From Paenibacillus alkaliterrae (GTDB taxonomy: Bacteria; Bacillota; Bacilli; Paenibacillales; Paenibacillaceae): 49,966 nucleotides of DNA. Below, one piece after another: positions 40,895-49,948 of the stretch; position 1 is the stretch's first letter; every line of letters starts with the position of its first letter. Below the pieces are notes generated by a model, which saw nothing but the letters and a program-made list of their open reading frames with translations, was not told the DNA's origin and did no database searches. The stretch covers positions 1 through 49,966 of the forward strand of contig NZ_JAKGAP010000052.1 in the NCBI RefSeq assembly GCF_021532375.1, read 5' to 3'. Both the position numbers and the translations under genes were made by a program.

Positions 40895-41425
40895 ATGAAA
40901 TACGTAGAGAAAGTTACCGGATCTTGTGAAGTGGTGTGGTTGAATATGAAAGAGGCGGCGGGCAAGTACCCTTTGCTAATTGATTCTGCAGTAGAAGTTA
41001 CGTGTAATGTACTTGGATCTGCGACCCGAACGAAATATACTGAATTCTTGTGGCTGGGTCATACAGGGGCAAAGGCATACGCTTTATTAGCATTGGCTAG
41101 TAATAATGGCAACAAAAAGGCTGAAGCGGTATTGCTCGAAGGAGAACACTGGGGGATCCGTAGCATTATTCAGGAGGCCAATAATCTTTCGGGTGGTGTA
41201 TTTCCCGAAGCGGGCTTGCGGGACAGGAGATCGATTGTAATAGAAATTTGCAAACAGGTACACGACCTGCTGCAAGAACTGGACTCAAAGCAAACAGATG
41301 AGATTTCAAATGGGGAAGTAAAACTTACTGTGTCGATCAATAAATACGATGCTTTTTTAGATGTAGAGTATATTGAAGAAGTAATGGGTTTTTGGGAAGA
41401 TTTGACGCGCTCGGAAACGGTCTAG
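40895..41425 (+). CDS. Unrecognised 176-residue protein
   Basis: ATG 40895 is chosen because AAAAGGAG (40878-40885) gives good spacing; ATG 40889 is also possible. The frame is open further upstream through the terminator hairpin, but that part is rejected. The protein is mostly helical with SAVEVTCNVLGSATRTKYTE and ALLALASNNGNKKAEAVLLE; no motif known to me. It follows the coiled-coil gene on the same strand. Confidence 0.6.
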   Translation: MKYVEKVTGSCEVVWLNMKEAAGKYPLLIDSAVEVTCNVLGSATRTKYTEFLWLGHTGAKAYALLALASNNGNKKAEAVLLEGEHWGIRSIIQEANNLSGGVFPEAGLRDRRSIVIEICKQVHDLLQELDSKQTDEISNGEVKLTVSINKYDAFLDVEYIEEVMGFWEDLTRSETV

Positions 41426-41570
41426 AATTGGCGCAAAGGCGACTTGGGCAGGTCGGTGTCCTAGAACGCAACGACAGCCTACGCCTGCTAACGGCGTATC
41501 GATCGCTGATTGTATCATGGCTCTTTTGGATCAATGAAAGAAGCCACCTTTCGGTGACTATCGAAAATTA

Positions 41571-41614
41571 AAATAGCCCTCCTAGTCTCTTTATGAGATT
41601 GGAGGGCTATTTTT
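41571..41614. terminator. Bidirectional terminator
   Basis: AATAGCCCTCC (41572-41582) pairs with GGAGGGCTATT (41601-41611), with inner AGTCTC/GAGATT also pairing, and has T-rich sequence on the right and A-rich on the left. It serves the plus-strand gene ending at 41425 and the minus-strand SASP gene ending at 41627. Confidence 0.85.
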
Positions 41615-41626
41615 CTTATTTTAAAT

Positions 41627-41839
41627 TTAGAATCTTCTTGCTCCTGAGCCAAGGGATTGTTCTGCAATTTGAATTAATGCTCTTGTGATGTTTCCACCAA
41701 TAATACCTGCATCATGAGTAGTCATATTCCCATTGTAACCATCTGGAGACCATTGAATTCCAAACTGTTGTGCTACCTCATATTTCATTTGGTCAAGTGC
41801 TGCTTGTGCCTGTGGAACTACTAAACTTTTTCTGCTCAT
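41627..41839 (-). CDS. Alpha/beta-type small acid-soluble spore protein
   Basis: The 70-residue protein is a clear SASP: LVVPQAQAALDQMKYEVAQQ, then FGIQ, and NMTTHDAGIIGGNITRALIQ with the conserved GxxGG-x-x-T-R pattern, ending in AEQSLG. Such proteins coat spore DNA and are made in the forespore late in sporulation. It is slightly longer at the C-terminus than many. The start ATG 41839 has TAAGGAGTG upstream on the minus strand. A SASP gene on a plasmid-like element is less common than on the chromosome. Confidence 0.93.
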   Translation of the reverse strand: MSRKSLVVPQAQAALDQMKYEVAQQFGIQWSPDGYNGNMTTHDAGIIGGNITRALIQIAEQSLGSGARRF

Positions 41840-42087
41840 GTATGTTCACTCCTTAGCTGGATGTGAAGTTATTTTGTGGATTGTTTTGATTTTTATTCAT
41901 CAATTTTTGGAGAAATTTTGAACTTTTTTGTGACCCTAACCGTTTAAAACCAAAAAGACTTCACTGAAAAAGTCGAAGTCGATAAAGCAACGTTAAATTT
42001 ATTGGTGAATAGATACAGGATACGAATTAGATCTGAATGTTATGGGCAATTAATTGATCGCAAGCCTTCCTTCACCGGAGAGGGCTT
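41840..42087. other. Intergenic region upstream of the SASP gene
   Basis: No coding frame is supported. The region should contain the forespore promoter of the SASP gene. A hairpin near 42063-42090 (AAGCCTTCC with GGAGAGGGCTT) next to a T-rich run could end transcription on the plus strand. Confidence 0.35.
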
Positions 42088-42216
42088 TTATTTTTGTTTG
42101 CTCTTTTTTTTCTTTTTAAGTGGTAATCCAGCCTCTTTCGCATAAGAAATAGCATCCTTAGCGAAATTCTTTTTTTCCTCAGTAGTCCACTTTTCAAACG
42201 ATTTTGCAAATAGCAA
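42088..42216 (-). CDS. Small Lys-rich protein, possible spore-associated
   Basis: A 42-residue frame starting with TTG 42216, with AGAAAGGG upstream on the minus strand. It reads LLFAKSFEKWTTEEKKNFAK, then DAISYAKEAGLPLKKKKKSK. It is strongly basic and helical, a composition seen in minor small spore proteins and in DNA-binding tails. It lies next to the SASP gene on the same strand. Assignment is tentative. Confidence 0.45.
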   Translation of the reverse strand: MLFAKSFEKWTTEEKKNFAKDAISYAKEAGLPLKKKKKSKQK

Positions 42217-42356
42217 GGCTATACACCCTTTCTAGAACAAAGATTATGTGCTTAGTATGGACAAACATAAAGCATATTATACCCCTTCCGTCACATATTT
42301 TATTATTGGGACGCAGGCACTCCGTGCCTAGGCTAATGTTGGGGGAGGTTGTGAAT

Positions 42357-42896
42357 TTGAAGCAGAGCAGAGGAGGGGCCGAGCGAGATCGAAAGACCAG
42401 ATCAGATAAGAAGGTGGCAGTAGCCCCAAACATAAGTGATGAATACCGAGTATGGATTCACCGAATTGCACGCCGATTGGAAATACCTGAAGGTATAGTA
42501 GGATCTCGACTCGTTATAGCTGCGCTGGAGGATGAGAAATGTATTTCGTTTTTTAGAACGTATTTCCGCCGGGCTTATCAGATTCAGGAAAACCACGTCA
42601 TGTATCCATTGTTTGAGCCGGCTAACATATATTCTTTTCTGGATATGGGCACCGATCGACACGGGCGCTTTAAGCTGAAATTTTCACGAAATATGGCCGA
42701 GCGACTAACCGAATTCCAAATTGCACTAGGAGTTAATTTTTTCGCACATGCGGTTAAAGCATTGCTTGAATATGCACTTAAAGAGCCGATAATTGTGCAG
42801 AAGGTTGCTCCAGGTATTGTTTTTTCTGACTACCAGAAAACGTTACCAGTTAGCAAAAACAATTCAAATTCAGACGTGTGGAGTATTTTCAAGTAA
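42357..42896 (+). CDS. Unrecognised protein, first of a pair with the 42918 gene
   Basis: TTG 42357 is chosen because GGGGGAGG lies at 42341-42348 with good spacing, while the longer open frame overlaps the divergent small gene. The 179-residue protein has a basic N-terminus (KQSRGGAERDRKTRSDKK), then two similar helical halves (ISDEYRVWIHRIARRLEIPE and FSRNMAERLTEFQIALGVNF), possibly repeated ribbon-helix-helix or CopG-like units. The next gene encodes a protein of similar style 22 bases on. A small hairpin GGCACTCCGTGCC precedes the gene. The pair may be plasmid regulators, by inference. Confidence 0.6.
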   Translation: MKQSRGGAERDRKTRSDKKVAVAPNISDEYRVWIHRIARRLEIPEGIVGSRLVIAALEDEKCISFFRTYFRRAYQIQENHVMYPLFEPANIYSFLDMGTDRHGRFKLKFSRNMAERLTEFQIALGVNFFAHAVKALLEYALKEPIIVQKVAPGIVFSDYQKTLPVSKNNSNSDVWSIFK

Positions 42897-42917
42897 GAGG
42901 GGGAGGGTGAAGGAGAA

Positions 42918-43175
42918 ATGAGCTTAATTCGAAATTTCATTGATCCTTATTTGCGTTATCGATCACTTGTTATTGGATTAAAGAGGAATGATTTTCAGAA
43001 GTTACAGATGATTGCTGATGATTTAAATGAAGTACAAGATGAATATGTATTTACACCAGAGATCATTGCCTCTAGGGTCATGAAAACCTTTATCGATCAA
43101 GCCTATGCAGATAGTACGAAGCGGATCGTTAAGGCTATACTCCCGGAAGCCGGCGCAGCTCCTCGTCGGAAATAG
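42918..43175 (+). CDS. Small ribbon-helix-helix-like protein
   Basis: The 85-residue protein has VIGLKRNDFQKLQMIADDLN followed by FTPEIIASRVMKTFIDQAYA, a strand-helix-helix order typical of CopG/ribbon-helix-helix regulators. ATG 42918 follows GAAGGAG. It forms a probable operon with the gene before it. The fold call is by eye. Direct repeats that might be its target lie 110-220 bases downstream. Confidence 0.55.
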   Translation: MSLIRNFIDPYLRYRSLVIGLKRNDFQKLQMIADDLNEVQDEYVFTPEIIASRVMKTFIDQAYADSTKRIVKAILPEAGAAPRRK

Positions 43176-43288
43176 ATCAGCTATACATAACAACTTTCAG
43201 TGAAAATAAAGTATTAGATTTATGATGTTGCCAAAGAACGAGTTGCCTTGTTCATTAGAATTTTCGCTTGACCTCGGCAGTCATTAAG

Positions 43289-43312
43289 ATAACAGTCAGA
43301 ATAACAGTCAGA
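43289..43312. repeat. Exact tandem 12-base repeat
   Basis: ATAACAGTCAGA occurs twice without a gap (43289-43300 and 43301-43312). Confidence 0.85.
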
Positions 43313-43322
43313 TATGAGTACA

Positions 43323-43394
43323 ATTCAAGTATGTTCATGTCGCAAAATTTATTCCAGTAAGTTCTTGTCCAATATTCAAGTAAGTTCGTGTCGC
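43323..43394. repeat. Three direct repeats of about 20 bases
   Basis: Copies are ATTCAAGTATGTTCATGTCG (43323), ATTCCAGTAAGTTCTTGTCC (43351) and ATTCAAGTAAGTTCGTGTCG (43374). Start-to-start spacing is 28 and 23 bases. They look like iterons or recombinase/regulator binding sites. Confidence 0.75.
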
Positions 43395-43606
43395 TACACA
43401 CCAGGCGGTTCGCCAACCTTGACGAAATTCGAAATAGAAATATCTTTTGGATAAACTTTTGAGTCCTCGGGATTGCCAGTAGGTGATTCCGCGGGCTTTG
43501 TGTAAGTGGGGAGTATGCGCGGTACGCCATGCACCTATAACAGCAATATGCCCAATATAAAACAGAACACAATTAATCCCACATTTGTGAACTTATCATC
43601 ATGGAA

Positions 43607-44677
43607 TCAGCTGTCGGCCTTATTGACAGAATTTCTCCGATCCTCCGAACCGATATGCGTATATATCATTGTCGTATTCATGTCTTCGTGACCCAATTGT
43701 TCCTTCAACATGGCTAAGTCGTTGTTTTCCTTATGGAATTTCGTGGCGAAAGTATGCCGCAGCTTGTGGATCGTAAGCGCCGGCTTACCAAACGAATCGA
43801 CGTAGCGATCGAGCATTTTTTGAGCGCCACGCACGGTCAACCGCCCGACGGTTCCTAGCGGACCTGTTGGGAGCGAAAGGAAGACGGCCGGCTGCGAGTC
43901 TCCAACCCGATAACGCTCTTTCCTGACCTGTAGATATGCTTGGAGATCCTGGAGGGCAATATCGCTGATCGTCACACTGTCTTTCTTATTTCCTTTTCGT
44001 GTAACCGATATCTTTGCTTTCAGCGAGTCGATTTCATCGAGATCCAGCGACAAGGCTTCTGATACACGAACCCCGGATCCGAGAATCAAGCTTACAAGCG
44101 CCAAGTCGCGTTCCCGGTTCTTCATATGAGAGTGAAGGATTCGTTTATTTCCGGAACAAGTACCCTGGAATCCTTCAGCGACGAATAGACGAAATTCGAA
44201 AATCTCATCATCCAACAATATTTTTTGCTCAATACGTGCCGCTTTTTTCTCGATCGTTATTTTTTCTTTTTCGATTTCAACCTTGACCATGACGTTTCGC
44301 TTCAGATAGGGGTAATTATACTCATCTTCGGCCACCTGAGATAGATAATGAAACAATGACTTGATTGCTGATAGCTTCCTGGCGACTGTATCGATAGAGT
44401 TGGTGTTCTCGATCGCCAAAAAATCACCAAAGCGCTGAATATCATCGGGCCGAAGATTCTCTAGGACGCTGATTGGGAGGTCAATGCGGGTGCCTCTGAA
44501 GAATCCTTCAACTACCAACCAGTCGAAAAATGCGATATAATCAAGACAGTAATTCAGGAGCGTATTGGGAGATAATTTCCTCCGGCTCCGCTCTATATAT
44601 TCCTGGGCGTACCATGGCAATTCAATCATTTTACATTCAACTTTCTTGAATAATTTTTTCCGTTCATCAACGTGCAT
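43607..44677 (-). CDS. XerS-like tyrosine recombinase
   Basis: The 356-residue enzyme has the layout of XerS-type single recombinases of Gram-positives: a core-binding domain (NTLLNYCLDYIAFFDWLVVE, then DTVARKLSAIKSLFHYLSQV) and a catalytic domain with Arg in LGSGVRVSEALSLDLDEI, Lys in VTRKGNKKDSV, His-x-x-Arg in IHKLRHTFATKFH, and LGHEDMNTTMIYTHI with the nucleophile Tyr. All catalytic residues are present. The start ATG 44677 follows GGAGGTT on the minus strand. It may resolve dimers of the element or act on repeats nearby; a 13-base inverted repeat lies just upstream and direct repeats just downstream. Confidence 0.88.
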   Translation of the reverse strand: MHVDERKKLFKKVECKMIELPWYAQEYIERSRRKLSPNTLLNYCLDYIAFFDWLVVEGFFRGTRIDLPISVLENLRPDDIQRFGDFLAIENTNSIDTVARKLSAIKSLFHYLSQVAEDEYNYPYLKRNVMVKVEIEKEKITIEKKAARIEQKILLDDEIFEFRLFVAEGFQGTCSGNKRILHSHMKNRERDLALVSLILGSGVRVSEALSLDLDEIDSLKAKISVTRKGNKKDSVTISDIALQDLQAYLQVRKERYRVGDSQPAVFLSLPTGPLGTVGRLTVRGAQKMLDRYVDSFGKPALTIHKLRHTFATKFHKENNDLAMLKEQLGHEDMNTTMIYTHIGSEDRRNSVNKADS

Positions 44678-44704
44678 AAGAACCTCCGAAAGAAGAGATA
44701 ATAA

Positions 44705-44832
44705 TAATTACGCATAATCAGATGACTATGTAATTATTTAATACCATTAACGATCTAACGCATTAAGATTTACAGTAAACGAACGTATGATCCTATTATA
44801 TGATTTCGTCTAACTAGAGTTATGCGTAATTA
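44705..44832. repeat. 13-base inverted repeat pair upstream of the recombinase
   Basis: TAATTACGCATAA (44705-44717) and its exact reverse complement TTATGCGTAATTA (44820-44832) flank about 100 bases, starting 28 bases upstream of the recombinase start. It could be a recombinase or regulator binding pair. Confidence 0.7.
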
Positions 44833-44995
44833 AGAGAGTCGCAAAAAAAAGACCGACTGTAGGACTTCTTCTTCCTTCGTGCGCTCCGAATACCCTATAG
44901 TATAGCTTTTCGGAGACATAAAAACAAGATATTCCGCACCTCTTCTTCATATTGCAGCAATTGTATTGCGCCGCTGTTAATCGCTTGGTTCTGTA

Positions 44996-45205
44996 TCAAG
45001 AAGAAAGCTTTTTATGTGATTCTGGCCAGTTATAGTCTAAATTATCGCATTCTTTAGCCTTGCTGCCGTAACCGGAAATGAGGATAATGACGGCGCCTTG
45101 ACTGCGCTTGCGATACTCTGTATTCCATACGCCGTTGTAGGCGGTGATCTCGTTCAGAAGTATTTCAAAAGTTTCTAGATAAAAAACCGCAGGGGTGCCC
45201 TCTGC
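44996..45205 (-). other. Open frame without a start, possible gene remnant
   Basis: On the minus strand a frame runs from the ligase stop to 44996 with protein-like sequence (LLNEITAYNGVWNTEYRKRS, then GAVIILISGYGSKAKE), but it has no start codon or ribosome binding site. It may be the tail of a lost gene. The rest of 44833-45000 shows nothing that I can name. Confidence 0.2.
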
Positions 45206-45209
45206 GGTT
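45181..45209 (-). terminator. Terminator after the ligase remnant
   Basis: Read on the minus strand, AACCGCAG pairs with CTGCGGTT and is followed by TTTTTTATC. The stem begins right at the stop codon of the ligase remnant. Confidence 0.82.
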
Positions 45210-45601
45210 TAACTATTTACTTCTTCCAATACCGGCAGTCGCATAAGCCCTGACTTATAGTAGCCGCGGTGCTTCACCCTGCAGGTAACAAGCGGATCGA
45301 CAAAAACGAAATGCTTGTTCTCTCCAATGATGGATCCGCCAAGACGCGGCCAAACGGATTTCCGGTGCTGTGATGAGATACCGAGCTCCATCGTACCTAG
45401 TGGCTTGATACGCTCTCCTTCCTGCACTCCAATCAACCAATTGTGGTCTTTTTTTGAATAACCAGTGATCATCACATCGGAATGCGCGTAATTGATAACT
45501 TTCTGCCATGACCCCGAACGGGTCGCCCTGCCGCCTGGCTCACATGGACGACTTCGTGACTCATATTTGCTGTCCCGTTTTTTCAAAACGATGCCTTCCA
45601 A
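45209..45601 (-). pseudogene. ATP-dependent DNA ligase, C-terminal remnant
   Basis: The frame begins within ligase motif IV (LEGIVLKKRDSKYE) and continues through SGSWQKVINYAHSDVMITGY, the motif V region and start of the OB-fold domain, to a stop at 45209. The same frame is open a little upstream (RWYYPG before LEGIV) to about 45640, where the adjoining recombinase gene ends. The nucleotidyl-transferase Lys (KxDG) and motifs I-III are missing. An odd stretch SRSRPCEPGGRAT lies where family members have a short loop. Insertion of the neighbouring Tn3-type module probably cut an ATP-dependent (LigD/phage-type) ligase here. It should not be active. Confidence 0.75.
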
Positions 45602-45649
45602 ACCGGGGTAGTACCAGCGAAGCTGACACCACCCGCAAAGTAGAAGTAA

Positions 45650-46357
45650 TTAAATGGGAAATTTATTGATGACCTCGTTATATTCCTGCTGGGCATCGGT
45701 GATTGCAAGCTTTGAATAGACTTCCAACGACTTTCGGCTCTCGTGACCGGAATACGGTTGTATGAGCGCGTCATCGATGCCTTGCTTTTTGAGCCAGGTC
45801 AGTAGGAAATGTCGCAACTTGTGCGGCGACAGGTTTTGTGCTAGACCGGCTTCCTCAGAATACTTAGCCAGAATCTTTCGTATTCCCCGATCCGTGTATT
45901 TCTTTTTCCAGGACGATTCAAACAGATAGACCGCCTGCTTTTTTCTCATTGAATCGGCATGCATGGCCAACATTTCCTTGAACGATTGAGGGAAAGGGAC
46001 AATACGATCTTTGCTTCCTTTGCCCTTATTAATCCGGATTTGGCAGTAATGAAAGTCAACATCGGACAATTTGATATTGATAAGCTCGCTAACCCGAACG
46101 CCGGTGTAAAGCAGTGCCTTGACAATCATCATGTCTTGAAAGTTTTTCGCCTGCCAAACCACGTTGTAGTAGCGTTTAAGATCCTCTTCTGTAGGTACAT
46201 AAGGGAGTTTTTTTGCTGCTTTTGGAATCTCGACTTCCAGCTCCGCTCTAAGATGCTGGAACAGACTCTTGAGATAGGCATAATCTGGCCGTTCTCCCCG
46301 GAGATACTTGGCCAGCTCCTTAGCTTTACGTTTCGGTGATATGCGCCTCTCACTCAT
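45650..46357 (-). CDS. Tyrosine recombinase of the Tn3-type module (TnpI-like role)
   Basis: The 235-residue enzyme begins at ATG 46357, overlapping the transposase stop by 4 bases (ATGA), so the two are translationally coupled. The catalytic domain shows Arg in [20 protein letters not shown], Lys in [15 protein letters not shown], His-x-x-Arg in [14 protein letters not shown], and [14 protein letters not shown] with the nucleophile Tyr. It is short: its N-terminal core-binding domain is reduced to about 60 residues. Tn3-family members such as Tn4430 use a tyrosine recombinase (TnpI) in place of a serine resolvase; this gene fits that role, though here it lies after tnpA, not before it. Confidence 0.85.
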   Translation of the reverse strand: MSERRISPKRKAKELAKYLRGERPDYAYLKSLFQHLRAELEVEIPKAAKKLPYVPTEEDLKRYYNVVWQAKNFQDMMIVKALLYTGVRVSELINIKLSDVDFHYCQIRINKGKGSKDRIVPFPQSFKEMLAMHADSMRKKQAVYLFESSWKKKYTDRGIRKILAKYSEEAGLAQNLSPHKLRHFLLTWLKKQGIDDALIQPYSGHESRKSLEVYSKLAITDAQQEYNEVINKFPI

Positions 46358-49323
46358 GCGATTACACCTTCTTCCAGCGGAAGGCGTTCGCTCATATTCA
46401 ACCTGAATGTGCCGTAAGGGTTTACGTGCGTATAAATCAGCGGTGTAAGTGCCCGTAAGTCTTCTGGGGTCATTATATCGAACCATTTCCGGTCGGATAA
46501 AATGCTTTGCAGCATAATGGTATTGATGTAAACCAAGCAGTTTTGCAGGAGGTGAAGAGACAATACGGCCAGCTCTTGATCCTCTAACCGGTTAGTGGCT
46601 ATTTCTCCGCCTTTGCCGTAAAAAATAAAGCTATTGGCCGAGTTCCAGTTTTCCACGACATTTAAGCCTTCATTGATCTCGCGACGCAGCTCCTCCGAGT
46701 GAAGGTAATCGCATAGGAATATCGTTTTTACCGCTTTGCCGAGTTCACCCAATGCTTGATAGGTCGGATGCTTTAAATTATTGCGGGTAAAACGTTTCAG
46801 GATTGCTTCCGTTTCAGCGGTTCCGAGTCGCAAGGCCGTAGCGTACTTCATCATTTGATCGTACTGCTGCCGAATCAACTCCCAATTGATCGGGCGGGTC
46901 AAAACCGGCTGCAAATTCGGGTAGGCCTCCGTCATGCCTGGCTCTGGCCTGTAAAGCTTTTGCGAATGAATCGCTTTGAGCCGTGGCATGAGCTGATAGC
47001 CCAAAAGGTAACAAAATGCAAACGCAACCTCGCTCTGGCCGTGTGAATCCACGTAATTCTTCTCGACTTCCATTTCGGTACAATGACGGAGTAATCCCTC
47101 CATCATGGCAGCGACTTCGGATGAGGAGCACGATTTGAGCTGCGAGTAGATGCATGTTGAGTTCTTCTCAACGTGCCAATAAATCATAACGCCGCGGCCG
47201 CGGTACCGGATGTGCCATTCCGTCATAAGATTTTGATCCCATGCGCCAAACTTTTTAGAATCCGATGCGCAGGATGTCGTAGCGTCGCCCCAAATATCTT
47301 GCATCCGAACGCGAAAAATCGTATTCACCACTTCGGAAATCGCGTTTCGAAGATTGTCTTTATGAATGAATTTCCTCCGGACGTAGAGCAAATCCTTGTA
47401 GCTTTCTCCATGCTCACCAGCACTCACACGTTTTAAGCCGGTATTCGTCCCGAGGCCATATAGGGACAGGATGAGTCTCTTTTGCAGCGTATCCCGTCCT
47501 AACGCCTCGCGAACAGCAACGGTCTTGAATTTATCCGTAAAACCGACACGGAGATCGGTCTCTTTTAAAATATCCAAGAGGCTCGTCATCGGCCAACGTC
47601 GAAGCATCTCTGACTTTACACGTGATAGATTGACCGGCTCTGCTTGTGGTTCTAACGGCGACAAGCTTATCCAACCATTCCCCTTCTCCGTGATCCGAAC
47701 TTTGGGGCTTTTCGGGAGTCCGGTATCGAGCTTTTCCAATCCTTCTTTCATGGATTGCTTCAATGTTGCAATGAATGCTTCCGCATCGAGCGGCTGCTTT
47801 AGAGCCTTGTAGTTTTCTTCCCGCCGTTCCTCAAAATCTGTCGGCAAGTCATCGTCTGGATTCCGGTACCGGTTCGCACCGATCACCCATATTTCCTTGC
47901 AGCGAAGCTTGTCCCGTAAAGCTTGCAGGACGCTTATCTCATAATTCATGCGATTAATCCGCTCTTGGCCTTTCTCGTCTTTCTCGACAATGATTTCTTT
48001 GTTAACGGTCCGAATTACTCCATCGACCGGGATATCTTCAGAGAGCGGCAGATAGTGATTGCCAGTATCCGAATATTTCTTTACCAGTTCCAGCGCACGT
48101 ATCACTGGCTGATGAACTTCATTGTTTGATCGGAAATCCAGTATGCCTAATATTTCGGGAACCATACGGCGGTAATGGCTCCCATAGGAAGCCCGAATAA
48201 TGGTGTGTATTTTCTCTCGATAAGCCGGCCCTGTGTGTTTAAATTCTTTTACCAAATCCCGTAACGTTTGCTCATTGACGACCGGGAAAATGACATCACG
48301 AATAATTCCTTCTGGATTATTGACGGCAGATTGCGCCAAGTTGAATAAAATCCCGTACTTATTGCTTACCCTGCGTAAGTCATTCAGAATTTCCTTCTCG
48401 ACTTTGCGTTCCGCCCGCACCCCTATTCGATGAACGATTTGAATAAGCAGCTCGATCAAATTGTCCGTTATCTCCATGCTTCGCAGCCAGAAGAAAGCAG
48501 ATAACAGTGTGTAGCGAATCGGATCGGGATGGCGGCGCAGTTCCCGGAGATCCTCTGTCGCGGTCCGCTGCCGGTACTTGGTTATTACTTTAAGAGGAAT
48601 GTCACGAAACAGATGATCCGGAAGCTCCAGATTTCGGATCGTTCGCAGCTTGCTTGCTTCTCTTAGTACACTCTCGACACCTGGTTTGCCGGGATCAGCC
48701 TTTAATTCCTGAAATGAAAGAAGCCCATCATCGCCATTTGAGCCGTCTTGGTCTTCATCAAGAAAAGCGATACTTTCCACGAGTGTATCCAATTGAGACA
48801 AAGATGCCGTAGGTAATTTTTCAAGAGTAGTTTGAAAAAATTGTTCCTCGTATGTGTGGATTGCGGTTTTGATAAGTCGCTCGATGCGATCTGCCGTCGG
48901 CGGTACAATTTTCATTTCCCGGAATCGTTGGTATACGGTCTCGACTAAGTGTTCGAAATCGTGATCATGGAACAGTACGTTTTTGCATAGCCAATCGATC
49001 ACCTCTTCGGCATCTTGGACAGTATCCTCCCGAAAGCCGAAAAACTCTCTGATTTGCGTTCGATGGTAGGTAATGGAACGCCCAGCCCAATCATATTGTG
49101 CGTACAGCTCTGCTGGGGTTTCGATCTGCTTTGCAATGTAATGAATGACGGCTTTGGGCACTTCGAATTTATGTGAGGGGAATCGCGCTTCGTATTGGAA
49201 AAACTTAAACAATACGGCAAACCCCAACCGAGTCTCCCCCGATTTGTTCCCGACTTGCTGCATTTCGTTTGGAAGAAACGTAAAATGCTCAATTAACTCG
49301 TCCAGTTCCCAATTTCGCTTCAC
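46354..49323 (-). CDS. tnpA: Tn3-family transposase
   Basis: The 989-residue protein has the full length of Tn3-family transposases. The N-terminal part carries the DNA-binding region ([16 protein letters not shown] and [20 protein letters not shown]). The DDE triad can be placed at Asp in [16 protein letters not shown], Asp in [20 protein letters not shown] and Glu in [20 protein letters not shown]. The C-terminal stretch is typical too ([15 protein letters not shown]). ATG 49323 is preceded by GGAGGGGATC on the minus strand. No frameshift or missing key residue is seen. It is divergent from merR 214 bases away. Confidence 0.95.
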   Translation of the reverse strand: MKRNWELDELIEHFTFLPNEMQQVGNKSGETRLGFAVLFKFFQYEARFPSHKFEVPKAVIHYIAKQIETPAELYAQYDWAGRSITYHRTQIREFFGFREDTVQDAEEVIDWLCKNVLFHDHDFEHLVETVYQRFREMKIVPPTADRIERLIKTAIHTYEEQFFQTTLEKLPTASLSQLDTLVESIAFLDEDQDGSNGDDGLLSFQELKADPGKPGVESVLREASKLRTIRNLELPDHLFRDIPLKVITKYRQRTATEDLRELRRHPDPIRYTLLSAFFWLRSMEITDNLIELLIQIVHRIGVRAERKVEKEILNDLRRVSNKYGILFNLAQSAVNNPEGIIRDVIFPVVNEQTLRDLVKEFKHTGPAYREKIHTIIRASYGSHYRRMVPEILGILDFRSNNEVHQPVIRALELVKKYSDTGNHYLPLSEDIPVDGVIRTVNKEIIVEKDEKGQERINRMNYEISVLQALRDKLRCKEIWVIGANRYRNPDDDLPTDFEERREENYKALKQPLDAEAFIATLKQSMKEGLEKLDTGLPKSPKVRITEKGNGWISLSPLEPQAEPVNLSRVKSEMLRRWPMTSLLDILKETDLRVGFTDKFKTVAVREALGRDTLQKRLILSLYGLGTNTGLKRVSAGEHGESYKDLLYVRRKFIHKDNLRNAISEVVNTIFRVRMQDIWGDATTSCASDSKKFGAWDQNLMTEWHIRYRGRGVMIYWHVEKNSTCIYSQLKSCSSSEVAAMMEGLLRHCTEMEVEKNYVDSHGQSEVAFAFCYLLGYQLMPRLKAIHSQKLYRPEPGMTEAYPNLQPVLTRPINWELIRQQYDQMMKYATALRLGTAETEAILKRFTRNNLKHPTYQALGELGKAVKTIFLCDYLHSEELRREINEGLNVVENWNSANSFIFYGKGGEIATNRLEDQELAVLSLHLLQNCLVYINTIMLQSILSDRKWFDIMTPEDLRALTPLIYTHVNPYGTFRLNMSERLPLEEGVIA

Positions 49324-49486
49324 ATGATCCCCTCCGAGAAAAGTTCCTAAAATGGTCAGTATCGGAACAATACTATTGGATTAAGTTTATATCCCCTATG
49401 AAAAATAGGCAATAATCTAATAAAATACTCCAAAGTTCTAATGCCAGAAATAATATCGGAACTTTAAGGAAATAATTAAAAATGGC

Positions 49487-49518
49487 TTGACTATGTATCA
49501 TAGTACAGGGTTTACACT
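49487..49518 (+). promoter_or_regulatory. merR promoter with MerR-type long spacer and dyad
   Basis: TTGACT (49487-49492) and TACACT (49513-49518) are separated by 20 bases, longer than the usual 17. The dyad CTATG-TAT-CATAG (49491-49503) lies in the spacer. MerR family regulators bind such stretched spacers and untwist them when they sense metal. Confidence 0.6.
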
Positions 49519-49537
49519 TATAACGGGGAGGTGAATC

Positions 49538-49948
49538 ATGAGGTATCGTTCGGGAGACATATCCAAATTATGTAATGTGAATAAAGAAACACTTAGATAC
49601 TATGAACGAAAAGGTCTGATTGCTGAACCTGTAAGGTCGGATACTGGCTACAGGCTGTATCCGGAAGATACAATAAACCGAATCATGTTCATTAAACGCA
49701 TTCAGGAGCTTGGTTTTACGTTATCTGAAATTGATAAATTGCTTGGCGTTGTTGATAAAGACGATGTGAGATGTGCGGATATGCACGATTTTGTTGTTCA
49801 AAAACTTGAAGATGTTAGGTTGAAAATTAGAGACCTTGAGCGAATTGAATGTATGCTGAAAGATTTAAAAGGCCGCTGTCCGGATGAAAAGGCAATACAT
49901 GAATGCCCAATCATCGAAGCGTTAATTGACAAGGAGGAAATCCTGTGA
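49538..49948 (+). CDS. merR: MerR-type mercury-responsive regulator
   Basis: The 136-residue protein has the MerR winged helix (YRSGDISKLCNVNKETLRYY, then ERKGLI), a dimerisation helix, and three Cys at 79, 114 and 123 (VRCADM, GRCPDEKAIHECP) spaced as in the mercury-binding site of MerR. A typical MerR spacer promoter lies directly in front, with GGGGAGGTG as ribosome binding site. The next gene would begin at about 49945 (GTGAATGAAAATAC) and runs out of the window; it is probably a mercury transport or resistance gene. Regulators for lead or other metals are less likely given the Cys pattern. Confidence 0.88.
   Translation: MRYRSGDISKLCNVNKETLRYYERKGLIAEPVRSDTGYRLYPEDTINRIMFIKRIQELGFTLSEIDKLLGVVDKDDVRCADMHDFVVQKLEDVRLKIRDLERIECMLKDLKGRCPDEKAIHECPIIEALIDKEEIL

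Larger units (their letters stand above)
43176..43606. other. Non-coding region with tandem and iteron-like repeats
   Basis: No coding frame is supported. It contains the 12-base tandem repeat at 43289 and the three 20-base repeats at 43323-43394, listed separately. It separates the ribbon-helix-helix-type gene from the convergent recombinase gene. Confidence 0.5.
45650..49323 (-). mobile_element. Tn3-family transposition module (transposase plus tyrosine recombinase)
   Basis: A Tn3-type transposase and an overlapping tyrosine recombinase form the module. The ends of the transposon could not be placed: I did not find matching 38-base terminal repeats of the GGGG...TAAG type in 45600-45650 or 49324-49540. 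The merR gene beyond 49538 may belong to the same transposon. Confidence 0.7.

Noticed and set aside
43607..44677. Assignment of this recombinase as the chromosomal XerS
   Set aside because: Its layout is XerS-like, but no dif-type site was seen and the surroundings are mobile DNA, so an element-borne recombinase is more likely.
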